In this document: positions 1 to 10,190 of the stretch, piece after piece
Layout of the letters: the number at the start of each line of letters is the position of its first letter
Numbering within the stretch: position 1 is the stretch's first letter
Assembly (NCBI GenBank): GCA_002724315.1
Contig: PBOJ01000070.1
Span: 1-50,924 of the forward strand
DNA: 50,924 nt
Reading direction: 5' to 3'
Source: Planctomycetaceae bacterium
GTDB lineage: Bacteria > Planctomycetota > Planctomycetia > Planctomycetales > Planctomycetaceae
The notes under the pieces: generated by a model
What the model saw: only the letters and a program-made list of their open reading frames with translations
Databases searched by the model: none
Told to the model about the DNA's origin: nothing
Position numbers and translations under genes: made by a program

Positions 1-30
1 TGGCCGGGATGGCCGGGATGGCCGGGATGG
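1..30 (+). repeat. 9-base tandem repeat, three copies
   Basis: The unit TGGCCGGGA occurs three times in a row and is followed by TGG. In the selenoprotein frame it encodes repeated Ala-Gly-Met and runs into MVGC, which looks like a signal peptide core with a lipobox-like end. It may continue beyond the window edge. Confidence 0.8.
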
Positions 31-518
31 TTGGTTGTGACGGTGACGGGATGTCGCTGGGGCCCGGTGAGAAGATGTACGGCAGCTTCTTGGGCAAGAC
101 ACCGCCGTCGCTGGAATCCGGGGGCACCTGGTTCAATGCCGACGCCCCGCTCACGATCAAGGGACTGGCCGGGAACGTGGTGTGGCTGGAATTCAGCTTC
201 ATGCGCTGAGGGGGTTGCCGCATGATGGAGCCCCAACTGGTCAGTTGGCACGAGAAGTGGTCCAAACAGGGCCTGGTGATCATCGAGATCGACAACGGAC
301 AGATCGACAGTCTCGACGAGGTCGAAACCCACGTGGCCGATCGCAACATCCCGTTCACCGTACTTCACGACAAGGGGGGGGCTGTCTGCGACCGGTACGC
401 GGTCAGGGCCTATCCGTCGGCTTATCTGATCGACAAGGGGGGCACGGTGGTCTGGGAAGGGCATCCGACCGATCCGAGTGTCAATGCGGTCGAGTTGATC
501 CAGGCGGCGCTGGCGTGA
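1..518 (+). CDS. Thioredoxin-fold selenoprotein with U-x-x-C centre, 5' end missing
   Basis: The reading frame is open from the window edge (first full codon at 3) to the stop at 516-518, except for one UGA at 207-209. Residues on both sides of that UGA belong to one thioredoxin-like domain: a strand ending VVWLEFSFMR, then the UGA, then GGCR, then a helix, the strand GLVIIEIDNG and a cis-proline segment YPSAYLID. The UGA thus stands exactly where the first cysteine of a C-G-G-C redox motif belongs, and TGC to TGA is the only change needed. I read it as selenocysteine. The first residues, an AGM repeat followed by MVGC, resemble the end of a lipoprotein signal peptide, so the protein is probably exported and its true start lies outside the window. 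Substrate unknown. Alternatives are a sequencing error or a fresh nonsense mutation. Convergent with the ABC genes that follow. Confidence 0.78.
207..209 (+). other. In-frame UGA, probable selenocysteine codon
   Basis: This TGA replaces the first cysteine of a thioredoxin-type C-G-G-C motif, giving U-G-G-C. The same frame continues with thioredoxin-fold sequence for over 100 codons to a TGA at 516-518. Bacterial UxxC thioredoxin-like selenoproteins are an established class. Decoding would require SelB, tRNA-Sec and the hairpin just downstream. Confidence 0.75.
233..248 (+). promoter_or_regulatory. Candidate bacterial SECIS hairpin
   Basis: CCAAC (233-237) pairs with GUUGG (244-248) around the loop UGGUCA (238-243). 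The stem could zip further to 7 bp. The loop starts 28 bases after the UGA, has G at its second position and contains GGUC, which from memory is also at the tip of the E. coli fdhF SECIS. Spacing, stem and loop fit the known bacterial SECIS rules. No folding program was run. Confidence 0.65.
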
Positions 519-530
519 AATGGGTGGCTG

Positions 531-1262
531 TCACTTGCCGGTAGAGGTTTCCGAAGGCGAATTGCCGGGCTGCGGATCGCTGACGACCCGCCCATCCAGG
601 AGCCGCAGGATCTTGTCTCCCGGTTCGATGTAGCTCTCATCGTGTGTCACCACCACCACGGTGGTGCCCTGTTCCTCACGGAGCCCGCGGAGGTAACCCA
701 TTACCTCTCCACCGGTCTTGTGGTCGAGCTCACCGGTGGGTTCATCGGCCAGTACCAACTTGGGTTGTTTCAACAGCGCCCGTGCGATGGCCACCCGTTG
801 CTGTTCGCCTCCCGAGAGTTCTCTCGGGCGATGATGACGGCGGTCACCGAGTCCGACTTGCTGGATCAGGTGATCGGCCCGCTGTCTCAGGTCGGCACTG
901 ACGCCGATTGGCAGGAACGGGGCCAGCACGTTCTCGATCGCCGTCAGGTTTCCCAGCAGGTTGAAGCTCTGGAAGACGAATCCCACCTCGTGCCGACGGA
1001 ATCGATCCTGCTCTTCTCGGGCCAATTCGTTGACCTTTCGTCCGTCGATGGTGATTGATCCGGTGGTGGGTCGGTCCAGGGCGCCCAGCAGGTACAGCAA
1101 AGTGCTCTTGCCGCTTCCCGAGGGGCCCAGCACGAACTGGAAGCTGCCACCCGAGATGGTGGTTGTCACTCCCCGGAGAGCCCGGACGGTCGTCGAACCG
1201 ATCGTGAAATCCTTGGTCAGCTCCTCGATCTCGATTGCGGGAATCGGTGTGGGTTTGTTCAT
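531..1262 (-). CDS. ABC transporter ATP-binding protein (MacB/LolD type)
   Basis: A 243-residue nucleotide-binding subunit that would hydrolyse ATP at the inner face of the membrane to drive its partner permease. It has Walker [10 protein letters not shown] (about residues 46-54), a Q-loop in FVFQSFN, the signature LSGGEQQR, Walker [13 protein letters not shown] and the H-switch VVTHD. The length and the TGELD form after Walker B are typical of the MacB/LolD/FtsE group, which exports or extracts lipids and peptides rather than importing solutes. It lies 18 bases behind the permease gene and is surely cotranscribed. The cargo cannot be told. A third, periplasmic component is not seen nearby. 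Confidence 0.95.
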   Translation of the reverse strand: MNKPTPIPAIEIEELTKDFTIGSTTVRALRGVTTTISGGSFQFVLGPSGSGKSTLLYLLGALDRPTTGSITIDGRKVNELAREEQDRFRRHEVGFVFQSFNLLGNLTAIENVLAPFLPIGVSADLRQRADHLIQQVGLGDRRHHRPRELSGGEQQRVAIARALLKQPKLVLADEPTGELDHKTGGEVMGYLRGLREEQGTTVVVVTHDESYIEPGDKILRLLDGRVVSDPQPGNSPSETSTGK

Positions 1263-1280
1263 CGTGTCATCACCGGACCG

Positions 1281-2564
1281 CTAGCCGCGGCGGATGGCCT
1301 CCATCGGCGAAAGACGCATGGCCCACGTGGCCGGATAGAGTCCTCCGGCGATTCCCAGGGTGGTGCTGAAAATCAGGCTGAAGGCCAGCAGGGACGGGCT
1401 GGCATACAGCTGCAGGCGATCGGGCCAGGTGCCGTTGATGATGTCGGTGCCGAGCCATCCCATCAGGCAACCGATCACACCCCCGGTGACGCCCAGCACG
1501 GCGCTTTCGCAGGTGATCAGCATCACCACATCGCGACGGCCCCATCCGTTGGCCTTCAGGATGCCGAACTCGATGATCCTCTCGGTCACGCTCATCAGCA
1601 TCGTGTTGATGATCGACAGCACTGCGATCACCACACCGATACCGGTCATCACTCCCAGGAACAGGTTCAGGTCGGTGCTGAATTCGTTAAATCGCTCCGC
1701 CCAGTCGTTGGCCGTTCGCACCTCGACGGGTTCGGCTTCGGCATCGGTTGCGATGCCAGTCGATGACCGAGTGCCTCCGGCGAGCCAGTTCTGGATCGCC
1801 AACAGCAGGTCGATCAACGGATTCCCGGTGGCGATGGCTCCGGCAATGTTCCCGGTCGACTGGATTTCGCGACCCTTGAACAGCTCCCGGATCTGCTTGA
1901 CCAGCACGTCGTTTTCGACCGTGCCGTCCGGTTCGATGTAGTACGCGCAGACACTGTCGCGATCGAAACGAATCTGGCGTCGAAGCAGGTCGATGTCGAC
2001 GATGATCGAGACGTCGAGCATCAGTTGGCCGCAGTGGTAGATGCCGACGATCCGGAAGTCGTCGCCGTTGATCGACAGCTTGTCATCGACACCAACGTCG
2101 TTGTCTTCGGCGATCTGTCGGCTGATGACCGCATGCAACTGGTTGCGATCGGTGCCGTCCAGGAAACGGCCATCGACCATCGCGTCCCGGTAGACATCGG
2201 TTTCCAGTTTCTGCCGGGTGGTGATATTGGTCCCGAAGAGGAAGCGGGGTGGTGCGATCACCCGCTTGCCCTCGATCACGTTCACCCGAGACCAGACTTC
2301 GGGATTGACCACTCGTACGCCTTCGACTTGCTCGATTTCTTCGGCCCATGCGGCCGGCATCCTGGAGAACAACGGCAGCGGCGCGCCCGCCTGCATCATC
2401 GCCAGCCCGGGAATCCGGCTGAACGTGTCGGTGACCATGCGGTCGATGCCCTCGGCGACCGAGAACAAACCGACCATTCCGGCGATGGCGACCGAGAGTC
2501 CCGCCAGGGCAAGCAGGGACCGAAGCGGTCTGGAGACAAGATTCTGGATTGCGAATCGCCACAT
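1281..2564 (-). CDS. ABC transporter permease (MacB/FtsX family)
   Basis: A 427-residue membrane subunit. One N-terminal transmembrane segment (about residues 17-40, [20 protein letters not shown]) is followed by a large periplasmic MacB-like domain (about 45-290) and three C-terminal helices ([59 protein letters not shown]). It ends in the family hallmark P-x-EAIRRG. This topology matches LolC/LolE and MacB permeases. First gene of a two-gene unit with the ATPase. It diverges from the dnaJ-like gene, with 89 bases between the starts. Confidence 0.93.
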   Translation of the reverse strand: MWRFAIQNLVSRPLRSLLALAGLSVAIAGMVGLFSVAEGIDRMVTDTFSRIPGLAMMQAGAPLPLFSRMPAAWAEEIEQVEGVRVVNPEVWSRVNVIEGKRVIAPPRFLFGTNITTRQKLETDVYRDAMVDGRFLDGTDRNQLHAVISRQIAEDNDVGVDDKLSINGDDFRIVGIYHCGQLMLDVSIIVDIDLLRRQIRFDRDSVCAYYIEPDGTVENDVLVKQIRELFKGREIQSTGNIAGAIATGNPLIDLLLAIQNWLAGGTRSSTGIATDAEAEPVEVRTANDWAERFNEFSTDLNLFLGVMTGIGVVIAVLSIINTMLMSVTERIIEFGILKANGWGRRDVVMLITCESAVLGVTGGVIGCLMGWLGTDIINGTWPDRLQLYASPSLLAFSLIFSTTLGIAGGLYPATWAMRLSPMEAIRRG

Positions 2565-2653
2565 GGTCTCAGCAGAATAGGTCGCGTCCTGCCGTTTCGA
2601 AAGCGACTCACGCTGGAAGAGACGCGGGTTGGAAGGGACACAGACTGACCACG

Positions 2654-3595
2654 ATGGCTGATCGCGATTTCTACGACGTGCTGGGAGTCTCGCGCGGGGC
2701 GTCGGGTGACGACATCCGCAAGGCGTACAAGAAGCTCTCTCGCAAGTTCCACCCCGACAAGAACCCCGACGACCAGGGCGCTGCCGAACGGTTCAAGGAG
2801 GTCCAGGAGGCCTACCAGGTCCTCGGCGACGAGGAGACCCGGGGACAGTACGATCGCTTCGGCCCGGCTTTCCGCCAGGCTTCGGCCGGTGGGGCCGGAG
2901 GATTTCCTCCCGGAGCCATGCCAGGCGGGTTCGACTTCTCGAGCTTCTTCGGCGGTGGTGTTGATCTCGGAGACCTGTTCGGCGGGGGCGGGGGACCCGC
3001 CGCCGGCCGTCGACCCGCGTCGCGACGGGGACAGGACATTCGCACCTCGATCCGTGTGCCCTTCCAGGTCGCGGTGTCTGGAGGAGGGCACGAGCTTTCG
3101 ATGAGGCCCGACGGTGCGGGAGGCCGTACGGAGCGGTTGACGATCAAGATCCCTGCAGGGATTCACAGCGGCGAAGTGCTCAGGCTCAAGGGGCAGGGGG
3201 CAGCCGGGTCCGGCGGACCACCGGGTGACCTGATGGTGACCGTGGAAATCTCGCCGCATCCGTGGTTCCGTCGAGAGGGTGACAACGTGTTGATCGAGTT
3301 GCCGGTGACACCGGCCGAATCAGTACTCGGTGCACGGATCGAGGTGCCGACGCTCGACGAGGGGACGGTCGTCCTGACAGTTCCTCCCGGAACCTCCAGC
3401 GGCGCCAAGCTCCGGCTGAAGGGCAAGGGGATTCGTAACCAGAAAACCGGGAGCCAGGGAGATCAGCTGGTCGAGGTGCGTATCGTCGTTCCCGACGAAA
3501 CGTCCGACGAGCAGAAGGCGTTGTACGAGCGGCTGGCCGATTCGGAGGAAGAGAGCGGGACGTCTCCTCGAGACGGATTGTGGGGTGAGTCGTGA
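2654..3595 (+). CDS. DnaJ-type cochaperone without zinc finger (class II, CbpA-like)
   Basis: A 313-residue J-protein that would stimulate an Hsp70 ATPase and deliver unfolded clients. The start at 2654 gives [14 protein letters not shown], the normal J-domain beginning; upstream in-frame starts are not part of the family. The J-domain (about residues 4-70) carries the essential HPD in [11 protein letters not shown] Gly/Phe-rich stretch with [13 protein letters not shown] and DLFGGGGG follows, then two beta-barrel substrate-binding domains (about 125-300) and no CxxCxGxG repeats. Class II proteins such as CbpA have this layout. Its stop overlaps the GTG start of the next gene, so the two are probably translationally coupled. 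Confidence 0.93.
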   Translation: MADRDFYDVLGVSRGASGDDIRKAYKKLSRKFHPDKNPDDQGAAERFKEVQEAYQVLGDEETRGQYDRFGPAFRQASAGGAGGFPPGAMPGGFDFSSFFGGGVDLGDLFGGGGGPAAGRRPASRRGQDIRTSIRVPFQVAVSGGGHELSMRPDGAGGRTERLTIKIPAGIHSGEVLRLKGQGAAGSGGPPGDLMVTVEISPHPWFRREGDNVLIELPVTPAESVLGARIEVPTLDEGTVVLTVPPGTSSGAKLRLKGKGIRNQKTGSQGDQLVEVRIVVPDETSDEQKALYERLADSEEESGTSPRDGLWGES

Positions 3596-3861
3596 CCGTG
3601 TGGATGCTGTTGAGCCAGGCCGCCAATGGGCTCGGTGAAACTCCCGCCGGGTTGGCCAAGGAGGTCAGCTCGGTCCTGCTGCTGGTGGGCCTGGTCGTGG
3701 TCGTGTTGCTGGGGCTGGGGGCCATTGCGATGGTGCTGATGATGGGAGGTCGCCTGCGTCGCCAGGTCCGCGACAACCTGCCTCCAGCCGACCCTCCACC
3801 TGACCCGATGTGGCCCTTGCAGGTGCCGCCGGAGGATGAGGAGAATCGGGAGGATCAGTGA
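3592..3861 (+). CDS. Small single-pass membrane protein, function unknown
   Basis: An 89-residue protein starting at GTG 3592, which overlaps the TGA of the dnaJ-like gene; ATG 3604 is an alternative start. One strongly hydrophobic helix (about residues 27-53, from SSVLLLVGL to VLMMGG) is followed by RLRR, which predicts a cytoplasmic C-terminus rich in proline and acid ([19 protein letters not shown]). I do not recognise a family. It lies between a cochaperone gene and rnpA-yidD, so a role in membrane protein biogenesis is a guess from context only. Confidence 0.7.
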   Translation: MTVWMLLSQAANGLGETPAGLAKEVSSVLLLVGLVVVVLLGLGAIAMVLMMGGRLRRQVRDNLPPADPPPDPMWPLQVPPEDEENREDQ

Positions 3862-3891
3862 CGCGTCCGCGTCCGATCACGGGTTCACCCC

Positions 3892-4260
3892 ATGACCAGT
3901 CCTCTTCACAACCACCGTCTCGCTGCCTGGCGTCGTCTTCGCCATCAACGGGACTTCAATCGGGTCTACGCCGCCCGTTGTCGGGCCGGCGATGGGCAGC
4001 TGCTGGTCTATGCCGCTGTTGGGAATGAACAGCGGGGGACGAGATTCGGCCTGAGTGTTTCCAGGAAACATGGCAACGCTGTCCGTCGCGGCCGGCTGAA
4101 ACGGCTGCTCCGTGAGGCGTTCCGGGTTCAGCAACACGATCTGCCCTCTGGACTCGACCTGGTGCTGATTCCTCGTCAGGGTGCGGATCCGACGCTCGAG
4201 GACCTGAAGCGATCGCTGTTGCGGTTGTCCAACAAGCTGGCCGCCAGGATGTCCGAATGA
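3892..4260 (+). CDS. rnpA: Ribonuclease P protein component
   Basis: The 122-residue protein cofactor of RNase P, which supports the catalytic RNA in cutting the 5' leader from tRNA precursors. The N-terminal RLRHQRDFNRVYAAR, the central FGLSVSRKHGNAV and the helix RLKRLLREAFR are typical. The usual AVxRNRxKR form of the RNR motif reads AVRRGRLKR here, so the asparagine is glycine. It overlaps yidD by ATGA. The customary upstream partner rpmH is absent: only 30 bases separate rnpA from the small membrane protein. Confidence 0.93.
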   Translation: MTSPLHNHRLAAWRRLRHQRDFNRVYAARCRAGDGQLLVYAAVGNEQRGTRFGLSVSRKHGNAVRRGRLKRLLREAFRVQQHDLPSGLDLVLIPRQGADPTLEDLKRSLLRLSNKLAARMSE

Positions 4261-4508
4261 CTCAGTCGCTTCGAGGCGTGGCGGGGGTGACGAGCCGGGC
4301 GATGGCGTGGGGCCTGGTCGGCCTGGTCCGGATCTACCAATGGACGCTGAGTCCGATCATCGGAAGGCAGTGTCGGTTTCAGCCGACCTGCAGCCACTAC
4401 ATGATCGGTGCCGTGGAAAAGTACGGGCCGATCCGGGGAGCATGGCGGGGCCTGAAGCGGATCTGCCGATGCCACCCATGGCATCCCGGTGGAGAAGATC
4501 CGCCATGA
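4257..4508 (+). CDS. yidD: Membrane protein insertion efficiency factor YidD
   Basis: An 83-residue membrane-associated protein that helps YidC-dependent insertion. The family core is clear: YQWTLSPIIGRQCRFQPTCSHY, with its invariant cysteines, then AVEKYGPIRGAWRGLKRICRCHPW. An amphipathic N-terminal helix precedes it. The ATG overlaps the rnpA stop (ATGA), the usual coupling of these two genes. yidC, normally next, is not in the window; the following gene, frr, is convergent 29 bases away. Confidence 0.95.
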   Translation: MTQSLRGVAGVTSRAMAWGLVGLVRIYQWTLSPIIGRQCRFQPTCSHYMIGAVEKYGPIRGAWRGLKRICRCHPWHPGGEDPP

Positions 4509-4537
4509 GCGAGTGGCCGGAATTCCCGTTGGACCGG

Positions 4538-5098
4538 TTACTCGTCCATCACCTCGGTCTCTTTGGACGACGCGAGGTTGTTGACCTTTCCCTCGAACCG
4601 CTTGGTCAGTTCCTGGATCTCGTCCTTGGTCTGATCGCGGTCGTCCTCGGAGAACGTCTTCTGTTTCTCGCCCTGATCGGCGTGCTTGTTGGCATCTCGG
4701 CGGACATTGCGGATCGCCACGCGGGCCTCTTCGGCCAGTTCCTTGACCCGTGAGACCAATTGTCGCCGTCGTTCGGTCGAGAGGGCGGGGATATTCAGCC
4801 GTACCAGCCGACCGTCGGAGTTGGGTGCCAGGCCGAGTTCACTGGCCTGGACAGCCTTGACGATGTCGCTGATCACTCCCGGATCGAACGGACGAATCAC
4901 GATCTGCTGGGGCTCGGGGACACTGATGTTGGCCAGCTGTTTCAGCGGCGTCGGGGCCCCGTAGGCTTCGACCCTCAGAGAATCGACCAGCGAGGGAGTT
5001 GCTCGCCCGGTCCGGAGTCCCTGCAACTGCCCCTGGAAAACGCTGGCCGCCTTTTCCATGCGGTCTTCACAGTCCAGCAGAATTTCGTCCTGATCCAT
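4538..5098 (-). CDS. frr: Ribosome recycling factor
   Basis: A 186-residue protein of normal length that, with EF-G, splits the post-termination ribosome. Diagnostic sequences are the N-terminal helix with FQGQLQGLRTGRATPSLVD, the hinge-domain stretch YGAPTPLKQLANISVPEPQ, RPFDPGVISDIVKAV and the C-terminal helix RVAIRNVRRDANKHAD. Last gene of the rpsB-tsf-pyrH-frr unit, 81 bases behind pyrH. Confidence 0.97.
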   Translation of the reverse strand: MDQDEILLDCEDRMEKAASVFQGQLQGLRTGRATPSLVDSLRVEAYGAPTPLKQLANISVPEPQQIVIRPFDPGVISDIVKAVQASELGLAPNSDGRLVRLNIPALSTERRRQLVSRVKELAEEARVAIRNVRRDANKHADQGEKQKTFSEDDRDQTKDEIQELTKRFEGKVNNLASSKETEVMDE

Positions 5099-5179
5099 CG
5101 TTGCCGTCCATCGTTGGTGTCTGATGCCGTCGTGGCCTCAAAGGTACCCGATGCCGACAGTCATGCAAGGGGGGTGAGG

Positions 5180-5929
5180 CTACTCGTCTGGCGTCGCGAT
5201 CACCCTGGTGCCGACGCGTTCACCGGCGATCACCCGTTCGATATTGCCTTCCTTCTGGTAGTTGAAGACCACGATCGGAAGACGGTGTTCCATGCAGTGG
5301 TGAATGGCCTGGGCGTCCATCACCTCCAGTCCCTGCCTCAGAACGTCCTGGTAGGTGATCTCGTTGTAGCGGACCGCGTGGGGGTTCTTTTCGGGGTCTT
5401 CGGCGTAGATCCCGTCGACGCGTGTTGCCTTGAGCACGACATCAGCCTCGATTTCGCGGGCCCGCAACGCGGCGGCGGTGTCGGTGGTCACGAATGGGCT
5501 GCCGGTTCCGGCGGCCAGGATCACCACTCGTCCCTTCTCGAGGTGTCTGACGCAGCGTCGCCGGATAAACGGCTCGGCCACACCTTCCATCCGGATTGCC
5601 GACTGCAGCCTGGTGGGCACTCCGGCGTTTTCCAGAGCGTCCTGCAGAGCCAGGCCGTTGATGACGGTGGCGAGCATGCCCATGTAGTGAGCGGTCGGGG
5701 CATTGATCGCGTGGCTGACCGAGGCGAAGTGTTTTCCTCGAAGGATGTTGCCGCCGCCACAGACGATCGCCAGTTGCACCCCGCTGTCGGCGACTCGCTG
5801 TATCTGTTCGGAGATCGAGGCCACCTCGGCCATGCTGATCCCCGATTCGCCGCTGCGACAGAAGCTCTCGCCGCTCATCTTCAACAGCACGCGGCTGTAG
5901 GCGGGTTCCTGGGACTCTTGGTCGGTCAT
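5180..5929 (-). CDS. pyrH: UMP kinase
   Basis: A 249-residue amino acid kinase-family enzyme that phosphorylates UMP to UDP with ATP in pyrimidine synthesis. It shows the N-terminal [11 protein letters not shown], the glycine-rich loop [10 protein letters not shown], the acidic segment with [19 protein letters not shown], and [13 protein letters not shown], all UMP kinase hallmarks. The frame is open 27 codons further upstream, but the start MTDQESQEP at 5929 gives the family length and lies 49 bases after tsf. Third gene of the translation operon. Confidence 0.96.
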   Translation of the reverse strand: MTDQESQEPAYSRVLLKMSGESFCRSGESGISMAEVASISEQIQRVADSGVQLAIVCGGGNILRGKHFASVSHAINAPTAHYMGMLATVINGLALQDALENAGVPTRLQSAIRMEGVAEPFIRRRCVRHLEKGRVVILAAGTGSPFVTTDTAAALRAREIEADVVLKATRVDGIYAEDPEKNPHAVRYNEITYQDVLRQGLEVMDAQAIHHCMEHRLPIVVFNYQKEGNIERVIAGERVGTRVIATPDE

Positions 5930-5978
5930 CGTAAATCGGACCCCCGGGTTGTCGGTCTGGGGGAAGTCGAGCGGATGG

Positions 5979-6815
5979 CTAGTTGCCGAGCACCCAGCGG
6001 GTGAAGCCACTGGCCGTCAGTCCGCTTTCGGCGAGCACTTGGCTGACCGTCTTCGACTCCTCCTTGACGAACTGCTGGGCACTGAGCACGCCCTGTTCCT
6101 GGTAGAAGACCTTCATCCGGCCGTCGACGATCTTCTCGATGATGTTTTCCGGCTTGCCCGTTGACCGGGCTTCCTCGGCGAGTCGTTCCCGTGCTTCATC
6201 GACTTCCGCCGCATCGAGATCCTCGGGGTTGACCACCGTCGAGTTCATGGCGGCGATGTGCATGGCGACATCCCGGAGTACCTCGGCCGAGGAACTCTCG
6301 CCGCTGGCTACGAACAGGACGCCGGTTTTGCCGTCGTGGTGTACGTAGCCGGCGGCCGGTCCGTCGACGCGGATCACCTTCGCCAGCACGATCTTTTCGC
6401 GGATCTTGTTGACCACTTCCTCGTAGGATTCTCGCAGCGTCCGCGAGTCGTCGCCGGGCGACGGCTGGTCGAGCAGGGCATCGGGCCCGTCGGCTCCGGG
6501 TCCGTCCAGCAGTTGCCGGGCGCAGTTGTCGGCCAGGGCCCGGAATTCGTCGTTGTTGGCCACCGGTGCGGATTCGCACTGCAGTTCGATCATGGCCGCG
6601 GACGATCCGTCCTCGGCGACGGCGATGGCGATACGGCCTTCGGAGGTGGCGTTGTCGGCCCGCTTGAGCATCACCTTCTGGTTCTGCTCCTTGAGGATCT
6701 CGATCGCCTTCTCCTGGTCGCCATCAGCTTCGACCAGCGCCTCTTTGCATTCCATCATCGGCAGGTCGGTCAACTGTCTCAGTTCCTTGACCTGTGCGGC
6801 AGTGATATCCGCCAT
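5979..6815 (-). CDS. tsf: Translation elongation factor Ts
   Basis: A 278-residue guanine nucleotide exchange factor for EF-Tu. The N-terminal UBA-like domain begins [21 protein letters not shown] and carries the conserved MMECKEAL. The core follows ([24 protein letters not shown]), then [13 protein letters not shown] in the second half. GAGGAG just before the ATG is an excellent ribosome binding site. Second gene of the operon, 144 bases behind rpsB. Confidence 0.97.
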   Translation of the reverse strand: MADITAAQVKELRQLTDLPMMECKEALVEADGDQEKAIEILKEQNQKVMLKRADNATSEGRIAIAVAEDGSSAAMIELQCESAPVANNDEFRALADNCARQLLDGPGADGPDALLDQPSPGDDSRTLRESYEEVVNKIREKIVLAKVIRVDGPAAGYVHHDGKTGVLFVASGESSSAEVLRDVAMHIAAMNSTVVNPEDLDAAEVDEARERLAEEARSTGKPENIIEKIVDGRMKVFYQEQGVLSAQQFVKEESKTVSQVLAESGLTASGFTRWVLGN

Positions 6816-6959
6816 CGAGAGTCTCCTCGCATGAATTCAGCGTGTGTGAGATGACCGTCCTGGTGGCCTGGTAGTGGCAAGCTGTCTGGAAAGAACATCT
6901 CGCCTGGAGGACCAGCACCTGGCCCAGTTTCGTCGCTTGGAATGGTCCGGGGGAGGCCG

Positions 6960-7700
6960 CTAACGCGACGGTCTCGCCTTGGGTTCTTCCTTGCGAGCCA
7001 CCGGCTTCTCCTCGGGCACCATCGCCTTGCCTTCTTTGACCGCATCGGCGAGGTGTTCAAGGATGAGTCGGATCGACCGGATGCTGTCGTCGTTGCCGGG
7101 AATCGGCAGGTCGATGGTATCCGGATCGGAATCGGTATCGATCAGGGCGATCACGTTGATGCCCAGGATGCGTGCTTCGCGGACGCAGTTGTATTCGCGA
7201 CCGGGATCCACGACCACCAGGGCCTCGGGCAGCCGGGCCATGTCCCGGATCCCCGAGAGGTTGCGGTGGATCTTGCGCCGCTCCCGTGTCAGCGAGCTTT
7301 GTCGCTTCTTGGAAAACGCCATCATCTCACCGCTCTCTTCCAGCAACTCGAGTTCCTCGAGCCGGTTGAGGCGACTGCGGATGGTGCGGTAATTGGTCAG
7401 GGTTCCACCCAGCCACCGCTCGTTGACGAACGGCATGCCGCACAACTCAGAGACTTCGGCGATCGGTCCCACGGCCTGTCGCTTGGTGCCGACGAAAAGC
7501 ACCATGCTGCCGTTGGCGGCGACCTGCTTGAGATATTTCTTGGCCCGCATCAGACCCCGGATCGTTTCCTTCACATCAATGATGTGGATCAGGTTCCGAC
7601 GGCCGTAGATGTAGGGCCGCATCTTCGGGTTCCACCGACTGGTGCGGTGCCCGTAATGGATGCCGGCTTCCAGGATGTCCTTGACGACGATATCAGCCAC
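6960..7700 (-). CDS. rpsB: Small ribosomal subunit protein S2
   Basis: A 246-residue S2 protein, which joins the 30S body late in assembly and is needed for S1 binding. The start is GTG at 7700 ([13 protein letters not shown]), with GGAG eleven bases upstream; the open frame extends 19 codons further but has no S2 homology. Family sequences include [18 protein letters not shown], the FVGTKRQA region, [15 protein letters not shown] and [13 protein letters not shown]. The C-terminus is a short Lys/Glu/Pro-rich tail. First gene of rpsB-tsf-pyrH-frr. Confidence 0.97.
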   Translation of the reverse strand: MADIVVKDILEAGIHYGHRTSRWNPKMRPYIYGRRNLIHIIDVKETIRGLMRAKKYLKQVAANGSMVLFVGTKRQAVGPIAEVSELCGMPFVNERWLGGTLTNYRTIRSRLNRLEELELLEESGEMMAFSKKRQSSLTRERRKIHRNLSGIRDMARLPEALVVVDPGREYNCVREARILGINVIALIDTDSDPDTIDLPIPGNDDSIRSIRLILEHLADAVKEGKAMVPEEKPVARKEEPKARPSR

Positions 7701-7752
7701 GACGGCATTCTCCGCGGAGCAATGACCGGAAAGGGTATGAGAAGGAGAGCGA

Positions 7753-7774
7753 ACCACCGATCGTAGTCGGTGGT
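7753..7774 (-). terminator. 8-bp inverted repeat: terminator of upstream gene or operator
   Basis: ACCACCGA (7753-7760) and TCGGTGGT (7767-7774) form a perfect 8-bp stem with a 6-base loop. Read on the minus strand it lies 42 bases after the thioredoxin/NHL stop and is followed by TTCGCTCTCCTTCTC, a poor U-tract. It also covers the -10 region of the rpsB promoter, so an operator role is equally possible. Confidence 0.4.
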
Positions 7775-7788
7775 CTGGACTTCGTCAA
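7760..7788 (-). promoter_or_regulatory. Housekeeping promoter of rpsB operon
   Basis: On the minus strand TTGACG (7783-7788) and TACGAT (7760-7765) are separated by 17 bases, a good sigma-70 fit. Transcription would begin near 7753, leaving a leader of about 50 bases before the GTG of rpsB. Confidence 0.55.
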
Positions 7789-7816
7789 ACCCGTCACGTG
7801 GGTGCCGGTCCGCCGT

Positions 7817-9976
<2,160 letters not shown>

Positions 9977-10140
9977 CGTGGGAGTCGACCTCCGGTCGAA
10001 ATTTTCAGGTTGTGGTGTGCGAAGCCAAACAAGGTTGTCGCTGACTCGCACGGCTTCATCGTATCTCATCATCCCTGAACCCTGCAAATGCGGTTTGGAT
10101 GTTGGCCCAGGCATACGACAGCCGCCCGACGGAGTCGCCG

Positions 10141-10170
10141 TTGACATTGCCGAACAAGTCGAATTATCGT
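10141..10170 (+). promoter_or_regulatory. Promoter of the DUF1573 gene
   Basis: TTGACA (10141-10146, consensus) and TATCGT (10165-10170) are spaced by 18 bases. Transcription would start near 10177, about 14 bases before the ATG at 10191, which supports that start. It lies in the 214-base divergent gap 9977-10190, where I see nothing else convincing. Confidence 0.5.
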
Positions 10171-10190
10171 CGAGCATGGAGGCAGAAACC

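Noticed and set aside
222..518. A separate gene starting at ATG 222, with GAGGGGG upstream, instead of a selenoprotein.
   Set aside because: The product would start inside the thioredoxin active site and lack the first strand. Both halves are in one frame and complete one domain.
6816..6959. A tRNA or small protein gene between tsf and rpsB.
   Set aside because: No cloverleaf or coding pattern was seen; a short CCAG/CTGG stem is the only structure.
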